In this document: piece after piece, positions 35,086 to 47,175 of the stretch
How positions within the stretch are numbered: the first letter of the stretch is position 1
Layout of the letters: every line of letters starts with the position of its first letter
Source of the DNA: Pseudorasbora parva
Lineage: Eukaryota > Chordata > Actinopteri > Cypriniformes > Gobionidae
Assembly: GCF_024679245.1 (NCBI RefSeq)
Contig: NC_090185.1
Span: forward strand, 28,766,670-28,830,669
Direction: 5' to 3'
Length of the DNA stretch: 64,000 nt
Position numbers and translations under genes: made by a program
Notes under the pieces: generated by a model
Told to the model about the DNA's origin: nothing
What the model saw: only the letters and a program-made list of their open reading frames with translations
The model's database searches: none

Positions 35086-36199
35086 TATTAAAGTGAAAGC
35101 AGTGTAATATAAAGTACTGCTGCTGCTGTTAGTATAAATCAAATAATAAAAGATCAACAGAAAATCACTCACTGCTCTTGACTGAATGAACTTTGGTAGC
35201 TTTTTAAAAAACAAATGTCCTACTTGAATGCTGCTGTTAATGCTCTGGAGAGGAAATAAACATGGCGGGATGCTTATAATTTATGGGATATAAAAAAAAA
35301 AGAGTGGTTGGCTTTTTACCATTATAGGGTGGTTGTGTACACACACTGCCAACATGTTCAAACCCCATTTAAAAGTGAATTTTACATAATAGGTGTCCTT
35401 TAAAGGCACATGCACGAAAACAGTATGCTCTTGACTGTAGTCATTTATAACATGGATTTATGAACAGTGTTGTGCAAGTTACTTCCAAACTGTAATATAT
35501 TATAGATTACTTATTACTGCTATTTAAAAGTAATTCATTACATTACAATATTACTGTCTCAGAATTGTAATGCGTTACATTACTCCTGTATTACTTTTGA
35601 GTTACTTTCACCAAAATAACTACAGAAGTAGCTCTTAACATTCTAAAATGTAGGCAGAGAGCATTTTACATCCAGTAGAAGGCGATATGATGAAGACTAA
35701 TGACATGGGCCATCCAGACTAACAGTAGAGAACTGGCAAAGAAGTGAATGCTCAAGACAATGCAAGAAATCATGACGATCCAACTCTGTTATAAGTATTA
35801 TTTTAGAGGTAAAGTGATTATCTGGCAATATCTGGGAATAGCTTCTGTTCATAGACACAACAGAACTGTGTAAACTCTTAAGTTATGACAATATGCGCAT
35901 TTGTTCTTTTCTTATTGTTGCGAGATAGTTATTTCGGTTTTAGGAAAAGGTTGCATTTGACTGCATTTGACTAGCCTACGTTCTTGTCCTTATCTCTGAT
36001 AAACTAAGCAATGCGCATCCATCTCACGAATGTACAGTAGGGATGAGACGGTGGGGACATTTTCCCACCGGTTAATCAAAGTGTGATGACATCACCGGTA
36101 TCTGGGCTTTTACATTACTATTCTATCTAACCGAAAGGAGCATGCGCACTGCCGCTTGGTCATTAATAACGGGAGCAGAGGCAAAGCGAGTGCTTTCAA

Positions 36200-37347
36200 T
36201 AGGGCTTGGGCACCGCGGTGCATTCTGGGACGTCGCGGCCATGTTGATGGCCTCGCGAATGTAAACATACAGCAAGTCGAATGAGGAGAAGCTGAGTTGG
36301 GAGAAAGAAAAAACATGTTAAAATCCTGAAAGGGATATGGAATTTACCGGGATACGTTAAATAGGGAAGGCAGGGACCGCTATAGAGACAAAATCGGAAC
36401 TATTAAAGTTTTGGATCCACATGAGTTTCCAAAGAAAGAGCGGAGCACCGATGACGACGAAAACTTTATTTTGTTGGTCCCCAACAGACATTCTACTGAC
36501 TATAAGTAACTTTGCAACTACAATTCAACTTATTCTACTAACCCGAACCCCAACACATAAAACCATAACCTACCAGTCTACTAACAGTATAGTTAATACT
36601 CTAATTAGTGTTAGTTGACATGCTGTTGAAAACGTACATAGTAGAATGTTTAAAGTGGACTATCGAAATAAAGTCTAACCGAAACGTATATATTATTATT
36701 TTTATTATATAAGAAATTGCTCTGCCTCCGTTTTTATTTGTTATTGCAATGTTATTGTTTACTATATTTATAATTTGCACTTCCATTTTCTGTGTCTTTT
36801 GTTGTTATTTTATAGATACCTATTTATTTGCTTATATAGTATTGAAAGAATTTATTTTTTAAAAAAGTGTATTTATTATTGTTATATAAAGTGCACTCCG
36901 TTATATAAAGTGCAACAACTTGCACTCCGTTTTCTGTGTTCATTTTTTATTTGTAACCTTTTACCTTGAAGCATTCCACATTTCTGTGTTCTCAGGTTGC
37001 ACTACTTGCAAATAAACACTAAAAAAACATCTGATTGTGTGACAATTCTTGCTTTTTGCACATCGTACTGTTATTACTTCTTGTCCGTGGTTGCGCCTCC
37101 AAGCATGAAAGCGGTGGAAAGTTAATCCATTTTCGACATTTCCCATGGTGATTATGTGTTGCGCTGTTCCACCCCAAAATGCAGCAACGGTTTACCATAG
37201 TTGAAATAACGCCAAAATAATCAAATTAAGACACACGACTGAGAGGGAGTACGTCTATAAACAGTGCGCAGTAGTCCGAGTAGTAGTAAAGGATGCCATC
37301 AACATGGCCGCCACGCCAAGTAATGACGTCATGACGCCCAAGCCCTA
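36200..37347. mobile_element. Nested element with TAGGGCTTGGGC termini
   Basis: The left end TAGGGCTTGGGCACCGCGG and right end ATGACGCCCAAGCCCTA are inverted repeats. Subterminal GCGGCCATGTTGATGGC pairs with GCCATCAACATGGCCGC. It is about 1.15 kb and lies wholly inside the hAT element at 35465-38303, so it inserted later. A short stretch near 36370-36500 (GRDRYRDKIG, LDPHEFPKKE) may be a transposon-derived coding remnant, but I cannot name its family. Confidence 0.75.
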
Positions 37348-37359
37348 TTAATTCCTATA

Positions 37360-37680
37360 AAAGTTAAGCTTCCATATGAACTGAAAACGTGCCAGTGCGC
37401 GCACACCGTGAATGACAGCTCGTAAGTAAATGCGTGCTCTGTGCGGACAAGCAGATTTTAGTTTCGGTTTATAATATTAGAATATTATTCTTAATGAAAT
37501 ACACAACACATTGACAAACCCCCTTTAATAGGCGCTTTTACATTTCACTTTGAAACCAAATCTTCTGCGATCACCTGTCAAGATCAGACCTTCGGATCAT
37601 GCTTCCGTTTTTATTTGAACGGCCTGTTCTCTAACTGAACTAAATTACTGTATTACTATAAAAATCTAAACGATGGTGTC
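37360..37680. repeat. Second copy of the repeat at 15680-15960
   Basis: Shares GTTAAGCTTCCA, GAACTGAAAACGTG, CTGTTCTCTAACTGAACT and AACGATGGTG in the same order with the intron of the SOD-repeat gene. Confidence 0.7.
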
Positions 37681-38394
37681 ACGGTGTGCAATAGTCTTAT
37701 TCTGTCATCTTCACCCAAGTGTTGTTTAGGTATTAGGCCTATAGTTTAGCTCAGCAGCGCGCGCCTCGTCTCTCGTCCGTTCTTCGACGACAGAGCCTTT
37801 AAACCTTCTTTAGCCACTTTTCCACTGGCCAGCGCGAGCACAGCGGCTGAAATCATGCCTCGGCACTTCTGTAAAATCCGCAATAAACACGTACGCCTTC
37901 ACTGGACTATGTCACACAATATCCAAACGTACACCAGCAAGAGGGAGATGAATTGAAGTACTGAATTAAAGGAAAATGAAGTAAATCGCTATACAAAAAT
38001 ATATCAGAAGCTGTCATTTAGTATTTAATTACTAACCTGGACACCACACGCGGCTATTGACTGACCACGAACAGGTAATAACTTGCATTTTTCATGCGTT
38101 AATGTATCACACCTTTTTCCTTTTTCGTTTTATTGTATTTTTTTTTGGGGGGGGGGGGGGGGGGTAACGCAAGCGTTATTGGAAATGTACCGAGTAAAAT
38201 ATTACTGAAAATTGATTAGTAATGCCTTACATTACTGCGTTACAGCAAAAAGTAATAAGTTACTGTAATGTATTACTTTTGTAATGCGTTACTCCCAACA
38301 CTGGTTATGAATGATCTGCGAGGTATTTTAAGCTAAAACTTCACAGACACATTCTGGGTGGGGACACTTGTAATCTTGTAAAAATTGGCAAAAT

Positions 38395-38620
38395 AGGTCC
38401 CCTTTAAGTCAAATCACCTTTATGCATATAGCGCTTTAAATAATACAGATTGTTTCAAAGCAGCTTTACAGTGATAAAAATGAAAATAATGAAGCAAGAG
38501 TTCAAATATGTTGTAAAGCAGCTCTAAATAGTGTCGTTATTCATGTGAAATCAGTTCAGTGTTGACTCAGTTCAGTTCAATAAATGTGTAAAGATCATCA
38601 AATATAAATGAAGTTAAATT
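38395..38620. repeat. Interspersed repeat (AAGTCAAATCACCTTTAT family)
   Basis: Starts AAGTCAAATCACCTTTATGC and continues ATATAGCGCTTTAAATAATA with a TTCAAAGCAGCTTTACAG block. I recognise this as a frequent cyprinid repeat. Non-coding. Confidence 0.6.
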
Positions 38621-39283
38621 CATATATTTATATATATATATACTCTGGTAAGTGCAGTGCATTTTCACTTTCATTTCTCCCCTTATGCTTCTGTTGCAAA
38701 ACTGGTTCACTGTCATAGGCGTACCACATTTGCAGGCATCCTGTTAGCGCTTTTGCAGCCTGAGGTAAAACCATTTGCGTAGGAATTTGCGCGCTTTTCG
38801 GTTATTGCTTTGAAGTTCATGCACTGTAGGATGATACATGTTTAATGTTTTTTTTAAATGGAATTTTTTATGACAATGACAAGTAGGAGTTTGCTTCTGA
38901 AAGCGATACAAAAGGTGATCCTTGTTCATTGCTGAACTGGTGATGAAGGTGACCGCTGGTGAAGATTACTGGTGCAGAAAAAAACAGGTGAATTTTTATT
39001 CTGAAACTTTGCAAGTAAACCAAAGCTTTGAATGTGGCGATTTATCTACGTCGCTAAAGGTATTTTATCATATCTATTATCTGAAATTGGATATTAAAAC
39101 CCATGGAGCTCCAAAGAGGACTGGACTTTGAGCTTGGTATGGATGCCCCAGATATCTCTAACCAATCGACAGCGCTCTCCAACTTGAAGGTAATGGCAGA
39201 TCTTTTGATTTGGGCTCCTTTTAGAAATGTGTTCTGAGTTATTTAGTCATATAAGAGAAGGAAAACCCCAAAGTTTCTAGTAA

Positions 39284-39603
39284 CTGGTCACATCTAAATT
39301 TTTCAGTTGGCCAAACTGAATTTCTGTGAATTGACTTTTATCAGACGACTCAATCAGAAATATGTTGAGCCACAGACAACAGGGTTGACATTTTAGTCAA
39401 TTCCAGCACAGGATATTTGGTGAAAATACCTTATATTAAACGAGGAAAAACTGAGAATACATTCAAGAAGTCTTCTGCATACCAGGATGTGTTCGTTTAG
39501 TTAAGAACTTTGATGTGGTGAGCAATGTAATAAACAAATGAAAATGTTCTATTGACTGACCACAAATTCAATTTGGCCAACTGAAAAATTTAGATATGAT
39601 CAG
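39284..39603. mobile_element. Fold-back element
   Basis: Arms at 39284-39335 and 39552-39603 are inverted copies sharing TTGGCCAACTGAAAAATTTA and its complement, with few differences over about 50 bp and about 215 bp between them. Confidence 0.75.
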
Positions 39604-39639
39604 TCAATAGAAAACTGTCAATTAGAGACGGGAATGTTT

Positions 39640-39677
<38 letters not shown>

Positions 39678-39859
39678 TTACAGTGAAGAAAAAGCGGCAC
39701 AGCATAAGCTAAATCCTGCAAATAAAAACTAACATTAATGACAAAGTTCCCCTGCATCACATCTGGCAAGCGACAGAACAGAACTGAGGGTTGCCATTGT
39801 GAAAAAAAAGTGCACTTTAGTACTTATTGCGCAAATAATATACTTGAGAGCACACTTAA

Positions 39860-40390
39860 GTGTGAATTAAATGTAATGTTTTCACCGCTAAAGTAAATTT
39901 TATTTGTAATTCATTTCAAATGAATCACAGATTACGTTCATACTAAATGCAGTTAGTTGAAATTTTGAGTGATTTTTCACAAAAAAACCCCAAAAACTAA
40001 AGTGGGACTTAAATACATCTTTATATGTTTTCGTAATTGCTTGGTCTCTTTAAAAAATTTAGTCCAAGTGTACTGCTCAATGTACTGACAAGCAATTAAT
40101 GTAAACTAAAATATACTTTAATAATATACTTATTTCATAAAATACACTTGTGTGAATTAAATGTAATGTTTTCGACCAGTATATATTATTTGTAATTGAT
40201 TTCAAATGCATCACAGATTAAGTTCATATTAAATGCAATTAGGTTTTTTTTAACCACTTAAGTGGGACTTTAGTCGATTTCTAAATGTATTTTGAAATAT
40301 GGTAAGTGTCTGAATGTACTGACATTTAATGTGAACTAAAATACACTTTAATGTAATATACATGTACACTATTATGTAATTAAATAAAAA
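39860..40390. repeat. Tandem duplication, unit about 290 bp
   Basis: GTGTGAATTAAATGTAATG begins at 39860 and again at 40150. Each copy continues with TTTGTAATT, a TTTCAAATG block, CATCACAGATTA or its variant, and AAGTGGGACTT. The copies are diverged by perhaps 15-20 percent by eye. Confidence 0.8.
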
Positions 40391-40859
40391 AAAATTCTAA
40401 TAATGAAATTTCAATTTAGTATATTCAAATTTTATTTTAAAATCTATAATTACCTTGTTACTACAATTAACAAATGCAAATTTAAACCTTCTTAATTTAT
40501 TGCCAAAATCTCTTACAAAAATGAATGTAGCAAAACCATGGTTAATTTGTTGTTAAAATAAATTAAAGATATAAGGACATTAGACGTTATACTCACCGCT
40601 AAACTGGATGTCTCGACGAGGCCAATGCTCCAACTTGCTTGATTAACTTTTCCTCCAAAAAATGCTCTCCCCAAAAAACAGCTCAATTGTTTTTGGGTGA
40701 GGTCCTCCCAAAAGTGCGGTAAAATTGTATTTAAAATAATTATTTTTTATTTTTATAGTTTATAGTTATTTTTTTATTTAGTGCTGTCCAGAATAAGATA
40801 TTTCACATTAAAGACGTTTACTTCCACAACACACACACACACAAATAATAAAAGCTGAA

Positions 40860-41175
40860 TTTATTAAAATGACCGCGTTTAAAAGTTTATGAACCATTGA
40901 TTCTTAATACTGTGTCATTCCCTGCATGATCCTCGGCTGTTTTTTTCTTCTTGTGATGGTTGTTCTTGAGTCTCTTGTTTGTCCTGAGCACTCAAACTGT
41001 CTAAAGTTCTTCAGAACAATCCTCCAGGTCCTGCAAATTCTTCAGTTTTCCAGCATCTTTTGCATATTTGAACCCTCTCCAGCAGTGACCGATATGATTT
41101 TGAGATCCATCTTTTCACACTAAGGGCAATTGAGGGACTCAAACACAGCTATTAAAAAAGGTTCAAACATTCACA
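40860..41175. repeat. Interspersed repeat (GTTCTTCAGAACAATCC family)
   Basis: Contains GTTCTTCAGAACAATCCTCC, ATTTGAACCCTCTCCAGCAG and GATCCATCTTTTCACACTAA, the signature of a very common fish repeat. The 65-codon open frame inside is not a gene. Confidence 0.65.
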
Positions 41176-41452
41176 TTCAACAACCGATTTTTTTTTTTTT
41201 TTTAATGACATTTTGTTTTAAATATACTCTAATGCGTATTTGATCACATTTAATATCATATCTGGTATGCATGTCTGACCATATCAAGGTTGCTTTTTCG
41301 TCCTCTTATTTTGTCACTCATATTGCCGGAAGTCTTTGATATCGACGACTTTTCATAGTGACGGAAGACTTTTTGTAAACAAAGATATCGTAATATACGT
41401 AATTACTATTATTTTGATTTAGTCAAGGCTCTTTGAATATAATTCGGACATC

Positions 41453-42957
41453 ATGATCATCAGGTATGAAGGAACACAGTTTGAACAAACGTGTCGTAAT
41501 TCTCTCTGTGTCGCTGAAGATGTAGCTTGTTGCTCGGCTAGGTGTTTGGCCCGATTAGTTTTGGTACTAAAATGCTTCGCTTAACTTAAACTTAAACTAG
41601 CATTGACAGGAAAATCATTTTGACATTTGGTAATATTTTAAACTTGGATTGAGTAATAAATGACTAACAGGCTTATTTTCAGGGAAATAGCTTAAACTTT
41701 GTTATGCTGTAGTCGTTAGAAATTAGCATGATGTATGAACATCTTGAATCACAATGCTTATTAGTTTTATTTGATTGTCTGTAGTGAATTCAGGGAATTG
41801 AGGTTTTACCAGTAGAGTACAGTAGCTTTAAAATTATTTACTGCTAAAGTGTTACATTTACAGATGATATTAGCATACAGGCTAATGATGCAACATCCAA
41901 AATATTATTAGGAGAAATAAATGGAAACATTTGCTACATTTGTTGTAAACTGATGCAAATTTAGATAGCATAAAGCAGAGGCCTGTATGTGCTTTCTTTT
42001 TTAACCGAATTGAAATGCTTCTTCTTGTGTACGATGAATAATGAATGTGTTCAACATTTATGGAATTATGAAATAATAACTTCATGAATTACAGTAATTA
42101 TTTATTAAATGATAAAGACCAGAGGATCTCTGTTTAACAATTCAAAACAAAAAGCATTTTCTAAACAGATCTGAATAAATTACTGTGCGAGTCTTTACTG
42201 CATGAGGAAACTATAGGAAATGTATTTATTTTGTTCTTTTTCTGCAGTCGCTTCTACTTCATCTGTGTGTTACCAGTGCTGATACACAAAGGTGAGAACT
42301 AAAAACCAGAATGTTAAAGATAAATTCATTCCCCAGATTGTGTTAATAGTTCAAGTTTGTGTGATTTCAGTGTATCTACAGGTCTCAGTAGAGGCTGTTA
42401 TCGGCGGTTCTGTTGTCCTGCCGTGTTTTTCAACTGATCATGCTCATAAACTTCAAGACACTGGTGTACATTGGAGACACAATGGAAGCAAAATTGTATA
42501 TGATATAGTCCAGGGTGAAGATTCAGTAGCAGAACAGGACCAGCGGTACAAGAACAGAGCTGAAACATTCCCTGATGAATATGACAGAGGAAACTTCTCC
42601 CTCAAACTTACCAATCTACAATATGGTGATGGAGGAAAATACATCTGCTTCATCACACCCTCATCTGAACAGAAGACTGTACAGCTGATCATCAACGGTG
42701 TGTAAAACTGGTGTATTATTATATATTTTCAAAATTTGGCATTCACTAGTAATGTTCCAGTCTGATGGATCTGTTGACTCTTATCACAGTGAAGAAATGT
42801 TGTTTTCTTTACATTTTTTGTTGCAGAATCAACAACAGAAATAGGAAAAGGATCAACTGTCCAAGAAAACCAAAGAGAAGAAACAGGAGCAGCTGTGGAG
42901 ACATCATCACATTTTCTCTGGGTTTCCATTGTATTACCTGTAGTATTTCTGTGCTAA
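41453..42957 (+). CDS. Small single Ig V-type domain membrane protein (4 exons, 170 aa)
   Basis: Exons are 41453-41463, 42248-42291, 42371-42697 and 42827-42957. All introns are GT/AG and phases fit (513 nt). The signal peptide is about MIISRFYFICVLPVLIH. The V-type Ig domain has SVVLPC as the first cysteine strand, VHWRHNGSKIVYDI with the core tryptophan, then RAETFPDEYDRGNFSLKLTN and the D-x-G-x-Y-x-C end (GDGGKYICFI). This pattern resembles B7/butyrophilin-like ligands of fish. A short S/T/E-rich stalk leads to a 16-residue hydrophobic tail (FLWVSIVLPVVFLC) ending at the stop, so there is no cytoplasmic tail; GPI attachment or a minimal anchor is possible. Partners are unknown. Such genes are usually tandemly multiplied in fish. 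Confidence 0.8.
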
Positions 42958-43139
42958 TACCTGGTGAAGGGGGATTCTGAAACCCACTGCCGCTTCAATA
43001 TACCTGTATATATATTTATATTCTAATTAACTTCATAATCAAAACCTTAATCAATATTTACTTTCCTATATTATTAAAATTATTCTATCCAGTTATGATT
43101 TTGCTTAATGTTTCTTGTTTTCTAAAGTGTATATTTATG

Positions 43140-43160
43140 CATATGTGTCATTAAACACTT
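43140..43160 (+). terminator. Possible poly(A) signal (ATTAAA) of the Ig gene
   Basis: ATTAAA at about 43151-43156, roughly 195 bases after the stop. No closer AATAAA is seen downstream of the Ig gene. Confidence 0.3.
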
Positions 43161-43520
43161 GCAACAAGGTTGTGTGTTTGGATTTTTGAGTTATCACACA
43201 CCCCTAACATGTCAGGAGTGCAGTAACAGGGTTTGCTCACTTAGCCCGGCTTCCAGATGTGAAATACGGATTTGTCTTTCATTTAATTTATTATGTTTTA
43301 TTTATTTTATATTTCCTTTTACTGAAACACTAAAGACTCAATATGAATATTGCCTGTACTATTGTATGTCCCTCTCACTGAAAGAGAGCTCATGCTATCA
43401 TGTATGTTTTGGTAAGAACTAGTTAGAACTGGAGCTTAATCAGCTCCAACCTTGGAGAGACTGTGTATGTTACACTGTGTGTGTGTTACAGATCAGAATG
43501 GTGTACAATGGGCACCCTAA

Positions 43521-44328
43521 CGCCTGTTTCACACCGCAAGCGTGAACAGCACTTCAGCGTAACTACATCGTGACTGCAGCTGCGCGAGAGTATTCACACT
43601 GGAAGCGTTGGTGCAGCGTCACAGCAGCGGCTCCCACAACGCTAGAGCCTATAGCTGTCTGAGTATTAAACTAAAATAATTATTATATTTTCTGGCTAGT
43701 TTACTTTACTTTTTATAATACTTTCACCCAAACTGAATAATTAAAACAAGTTTAAATGGCTAAATCTTCTACAGATGATTTTTATTCTTCGTTTTCTTTA
43801 ATTACATACTCCAGTTATTGTTAAAACACACCACATGTGCTTCTTGTGTGCATTTTGAGCGCTTTTGTGATATTATAATTATTTTGTCCATCAAAAGTGT
43901 GCTTTCGCTTTACACCGTGACTGCAGCTGCAGACCGAGAGCCTTTACCTGTCTGAATATTAAATACTAAACTAAACGAAAGTTTGTTATATTTTCATTCT
44001 TCGTTTTCTTTTCTGACATACTCCAGTTACTGTTCAAATTCACTACACGTGCTTCCTGTGTGCATTTTAGGCACTTTTTGTGTGAAATCATATTTATTTT
44101 GCCCTTTAAAAGTGTGCTTTCACTTTAATTGAGCGTCAGGAGCGTCAGCAGCGCAGCAAAAATAGGCTCGCAGCCGAAACCCCCGCTTCACTGCTGCTCG
44201 CGCGACGCTCCTGCTTGACACTCACGCGCTGCTCCTGCTCCCGGTGTGAATGCACTCATTGATTAACATGGGCGGCGGAAAAAATATGCGCTGCTCACGC
44301 GCCGCTCACGCTTGCGGTGTGAAACGGC
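43521..44328. mobile_element. Non-autonomous element with GCCTGTTTCACACCGC termini
   Basis: The left end GCCTGTTTCACACCGCAAGC and right end GCTTGCGGTGTGAAACGGC are inverted repeats. Flanking TAA on the left (43518-43520) and GTAA on the right are compatible with a short TAA target. The interior has two related blocks (TGACTGCAGCTGC, AAAAGTGTGCTTTC), indicating internal duplication. Non-coding. Confidence 0.75.
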
Positions 44329-44335
44329 CGTAACC

Positions 44336-44996
44336 GTGCGTTCACACCGCCGCCGGCGAGAGCGTCAAAATTCGCTCTTGCCGCCCTGACAACGACGCTG
44401 TAGAAAGCTCCGTGGACGTGCTGCCGCTCTGACGTAGATCGAATGATTTTTCTTTTTTTAAACTGTATTTAAAGAGGCCGAAAATCAAACAAGCATGTTG
44501 ATGGATATACTAACCACAAGTAGGGTATAAATTAACTTCATGAAATCGTTTAAATGTGAAAGTAAGAATTAATTGCACACCCGCTGAACAACGAGCGTTC
44601 TAGCGCCTATAAAATAGTGTTGCGCGACTTCTTAACAAATTACACATCACTATGAATGATCTTGTCATAAATGATAGGGAACCCCGCACAGCAATGATCA
44701 ACCTCTCCTACAAATTGCTTGGGAACTAATGTGGTCGGAACCAAAGTTTACAGGCCTGCGTTCTCTGGATTTCTCTCAAGCGGAGCACTTCTACATTCTG
44801 ACTGGTTGCCGCCTGTTGCCGCCGAACCGTGTCATAGCTCATTACCATAAAGTTGAGCTGATTTCAACTCTCCTCGACGCCCAAATCGTCCAAGACGCGC
44901 CGCGCCGCTCTCGCCGGAGCTCGCCGCCGGGCTCCCATTGAAAATGAATGACTTCCGGCCAGCTTGCCGCTCTCGCCGCCGGCGGTGTGAACGCAC
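44336..44996. mobile_element. Second element with GTGCGTTCACACCGCC termini, abutting the first
   Basis: The left end GTGCGTTCACACCGCCGCC and right end GGCGGTGTGAACGCAC form inverted repeats, with inner GGCGAGAGCG paired to CGCTCTCGCC. It starts within about 8 bases of the previous element's end. GC-rich short frames inside are not genes. Confidence 0.8.
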
Positions 44997-46196
44997 AGTG
45001 AGAGATGGGTGGACTTGTTGTTCTGGGCAAGCTGGCGCCTGCTCCAGATCTGGAAGGTCACTACGGGCCTAATTCTGGGGTGAAAGCGTCAACAAGTGAC
45101 ACGTCAGTGGAAACGTGCATCAGATTAACTGACTCGAGTGGAAATTTACCATGACTGTGCCAATCAGAACCATCCACATTGCAGTAATGACGTGGATAGA
45201 CCTAGAAAACAGTATAACTGTTGGGACAATTATATATACGATAGGGCGAGGCAACGAGGCGGTGAGAGACGGAGCGCAGCCTACGAACTCCTTGTGAGAC
45301 TTGAAGCTGGCTTCTGCTTTTGAAACTATTCAATGTCCCAAACTATTCTTAAGTAAATTTTTCTTTTAATTAATTGGAATCCAGTCTACATTTCTTCACT
45401 ACTGGTCCTGGGCCATAAGCTGTTAACCCCTAACACTGGTTTCATCTTTAGAAACGTCAGATTACCCTGTGAAGAACAAAGAACACAGACAAGAATGACA
45501 AATCATGCCTAAAGGCATTAATGTTCCTGTAAATCAGGTTCTGTTTGCTCTAGGGACCTGCTGATTGTTTTGTTTGATTCCATTCGGTAACAGTTTTCGC
45601 CAGAATTTTTTTTTACCCATCATCTTCTGAACAGAAGTTATTGAACTGTAACAGAAGCTTTCTGTGTTTACTAGAAGCACGCAACCGCAACTCGGCCGTC
45701 GTCGTTATGGCCCCGCCCACCGACTCTATACACGATGTGATTGGCCCAACAAGAGTTTGGTGATTACAGCTCAGAAGTGTATTGAGAGTTGCTAGACGAC
45801 ACTACCGGCAGATAAGATTTCTAGGCTACATATTACCAGTCTTAGGGTGAACAATATAATCTGTGCAAGTTAATACACAGAAAAAAATAGTTTGTCGTGG
45901 TAATCTTGAATCAAAATCTGAAAAGTTACTTCCGGTCTGGAAACGGCGTTCCAGCCCTCTGTTCCATATTCACTTGTGCTGTGTTCCAGTTCGTTTTTAT
46001 CATGCCCTTCACTCGCAAACTTCCCTCCGTCTCGTTCACTCGCATGTGCGTCATTGCTTACATTGCATGAGTGCCCACTACTGGCGGAAACTCTGCAATG
46101 GACTGAACTGGAACGCCCTAAGCCCTTGATCACTTGGAATCCACTATGGATTTGATTTTTTTTTTTTTTTTTTCCTTACGAAATAGTTTAATGCAG

Positions 46197-46200
<4 letters not shown>

Positions 46201-46262
<62 letters not shown>
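46201..46262. repeat. (TA)n microsatellite
   Basis: About 30 TA units, flanked by a T-run on the left. Confidence 0.97.
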
Positions 46263-46270
<8 letters not shown>

Positions 46271-47129
46271 GTTTGGGTTGTTTTAAATGTTTTTAAAAAT
46301 ATCATAGAGTTGTTTGTGGTGGGGTAAATTAAACGCGATATGTGGTGACGTCCCAATCGTGTTGCATTGTTGTATATGAAGCTACCTGAAGTGTACATAT
46401 GAAGTAGACTCGCTCACTCGGTCAAAATCGAGGGAGCAAGGGTCTGTCCATATAAACTTCCCTTGTCCACTTCACGAAGTGGAACACACTTCAAAATGGC
46501 GGCGGGGATTCCCCCAAGGGGAAGTGTTTAGAGAAGTTGGCAAGTGCGTGTCTTAAAGTGGAGTGGAACGCAGCATTGGAAATGCATCACAGCACTGAAG
46601 AAATCTCACTCGCTACTTCCGGTTCACTGGGACTTTAAAGAATGAGACCCGGCATAATGTTTTTGTTTTTTACACAATGTGTTATTCTCCATTCAGGTCT
46701 ATATAACTTATAAAATAAAATGAATGTAGCCTAGTCTATTACAGTATATAATAGGATTTACATTCTCCACATTTATATAAATCTGTGCGTCACTAAAATA
46801 TTTTTTGCTTTGTGTTGAGTCTCACCTTCCTCTGGCCTGGGTCTTGAAGATGTGAGGGCCATGTGCCAGGGTCTGCTGGTGCTCAGCATCTGAAATGCAG
46901 TTGTTTGCATTATAATATACATTTCACAATATAAAAATGTAGATTTACTCAAAAGACAAAATTTTATTGATAGGCTATCTGAATTTGCATGTGCTAATGC
47001 AGTTTTAAAATGTTTTGTCACATGTAACAGTCTATTGGCTTAGTTGCTGTACTTTCCCATTCTAAAATAATATTTCTATCATAAATACCATATGTATTTT
47101 ATTGCATTGCATGTTAATTTGATGTTTTG

Positions 47130-47175
47130 AAAGGGGGATTCTGAAATCAACTGCCGCTTTAATATACCTGCATAT
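47130..47175 (+). pseudogene. Duplicated scrap of the Ig gene's 3' flank
   Basis: AAGGGGGATTCTGAAATCAA then CTGCCGCTTTAATATACCTG matches 42967-43006 (AAGGGGGATTCTGAAACCCA, CTGCCGCTTCAATATACCTG) with about four differences over about 40 bases. The upstream coding exons are not preserved here. It suggests a former tandem paralogue. Confidence 0.6.

Larger units (their letters stand above)
35465..38303. mobile_element. hAT-type non-autonomous element with 8-bp target duplication
   Basis: The left end is CAGTGTTGTGCAAGTTACTT and the right end is GCGTTACTCCCAACACTG. The TAACGCGTTAC-type subtermini are characteristic of a large fish hAT-derived family. The flanks read TTTATGAA (35457-35464) and GTTATGAA (38304-38311), an 8-bp duplication with one difference, as expected for hAT. 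No transposase frame is present. The interior includes a nested inverted-repeat element, a G-run at 38147-38165 and part of the repeat shared with 15680-15960. Confidence 0.8.

Noticed and set aside
40560..40690. Possible minus-strand exon ending in a GTGAG donor near 40594
   Set aside because: A single donor-like site with no acceptor, no partner exons and no recognisable peptide.
45138..45450. Possible solo LTR
   Set aside because: Some LTR-like composition but no TG...CA borders or target duplication could be identified.
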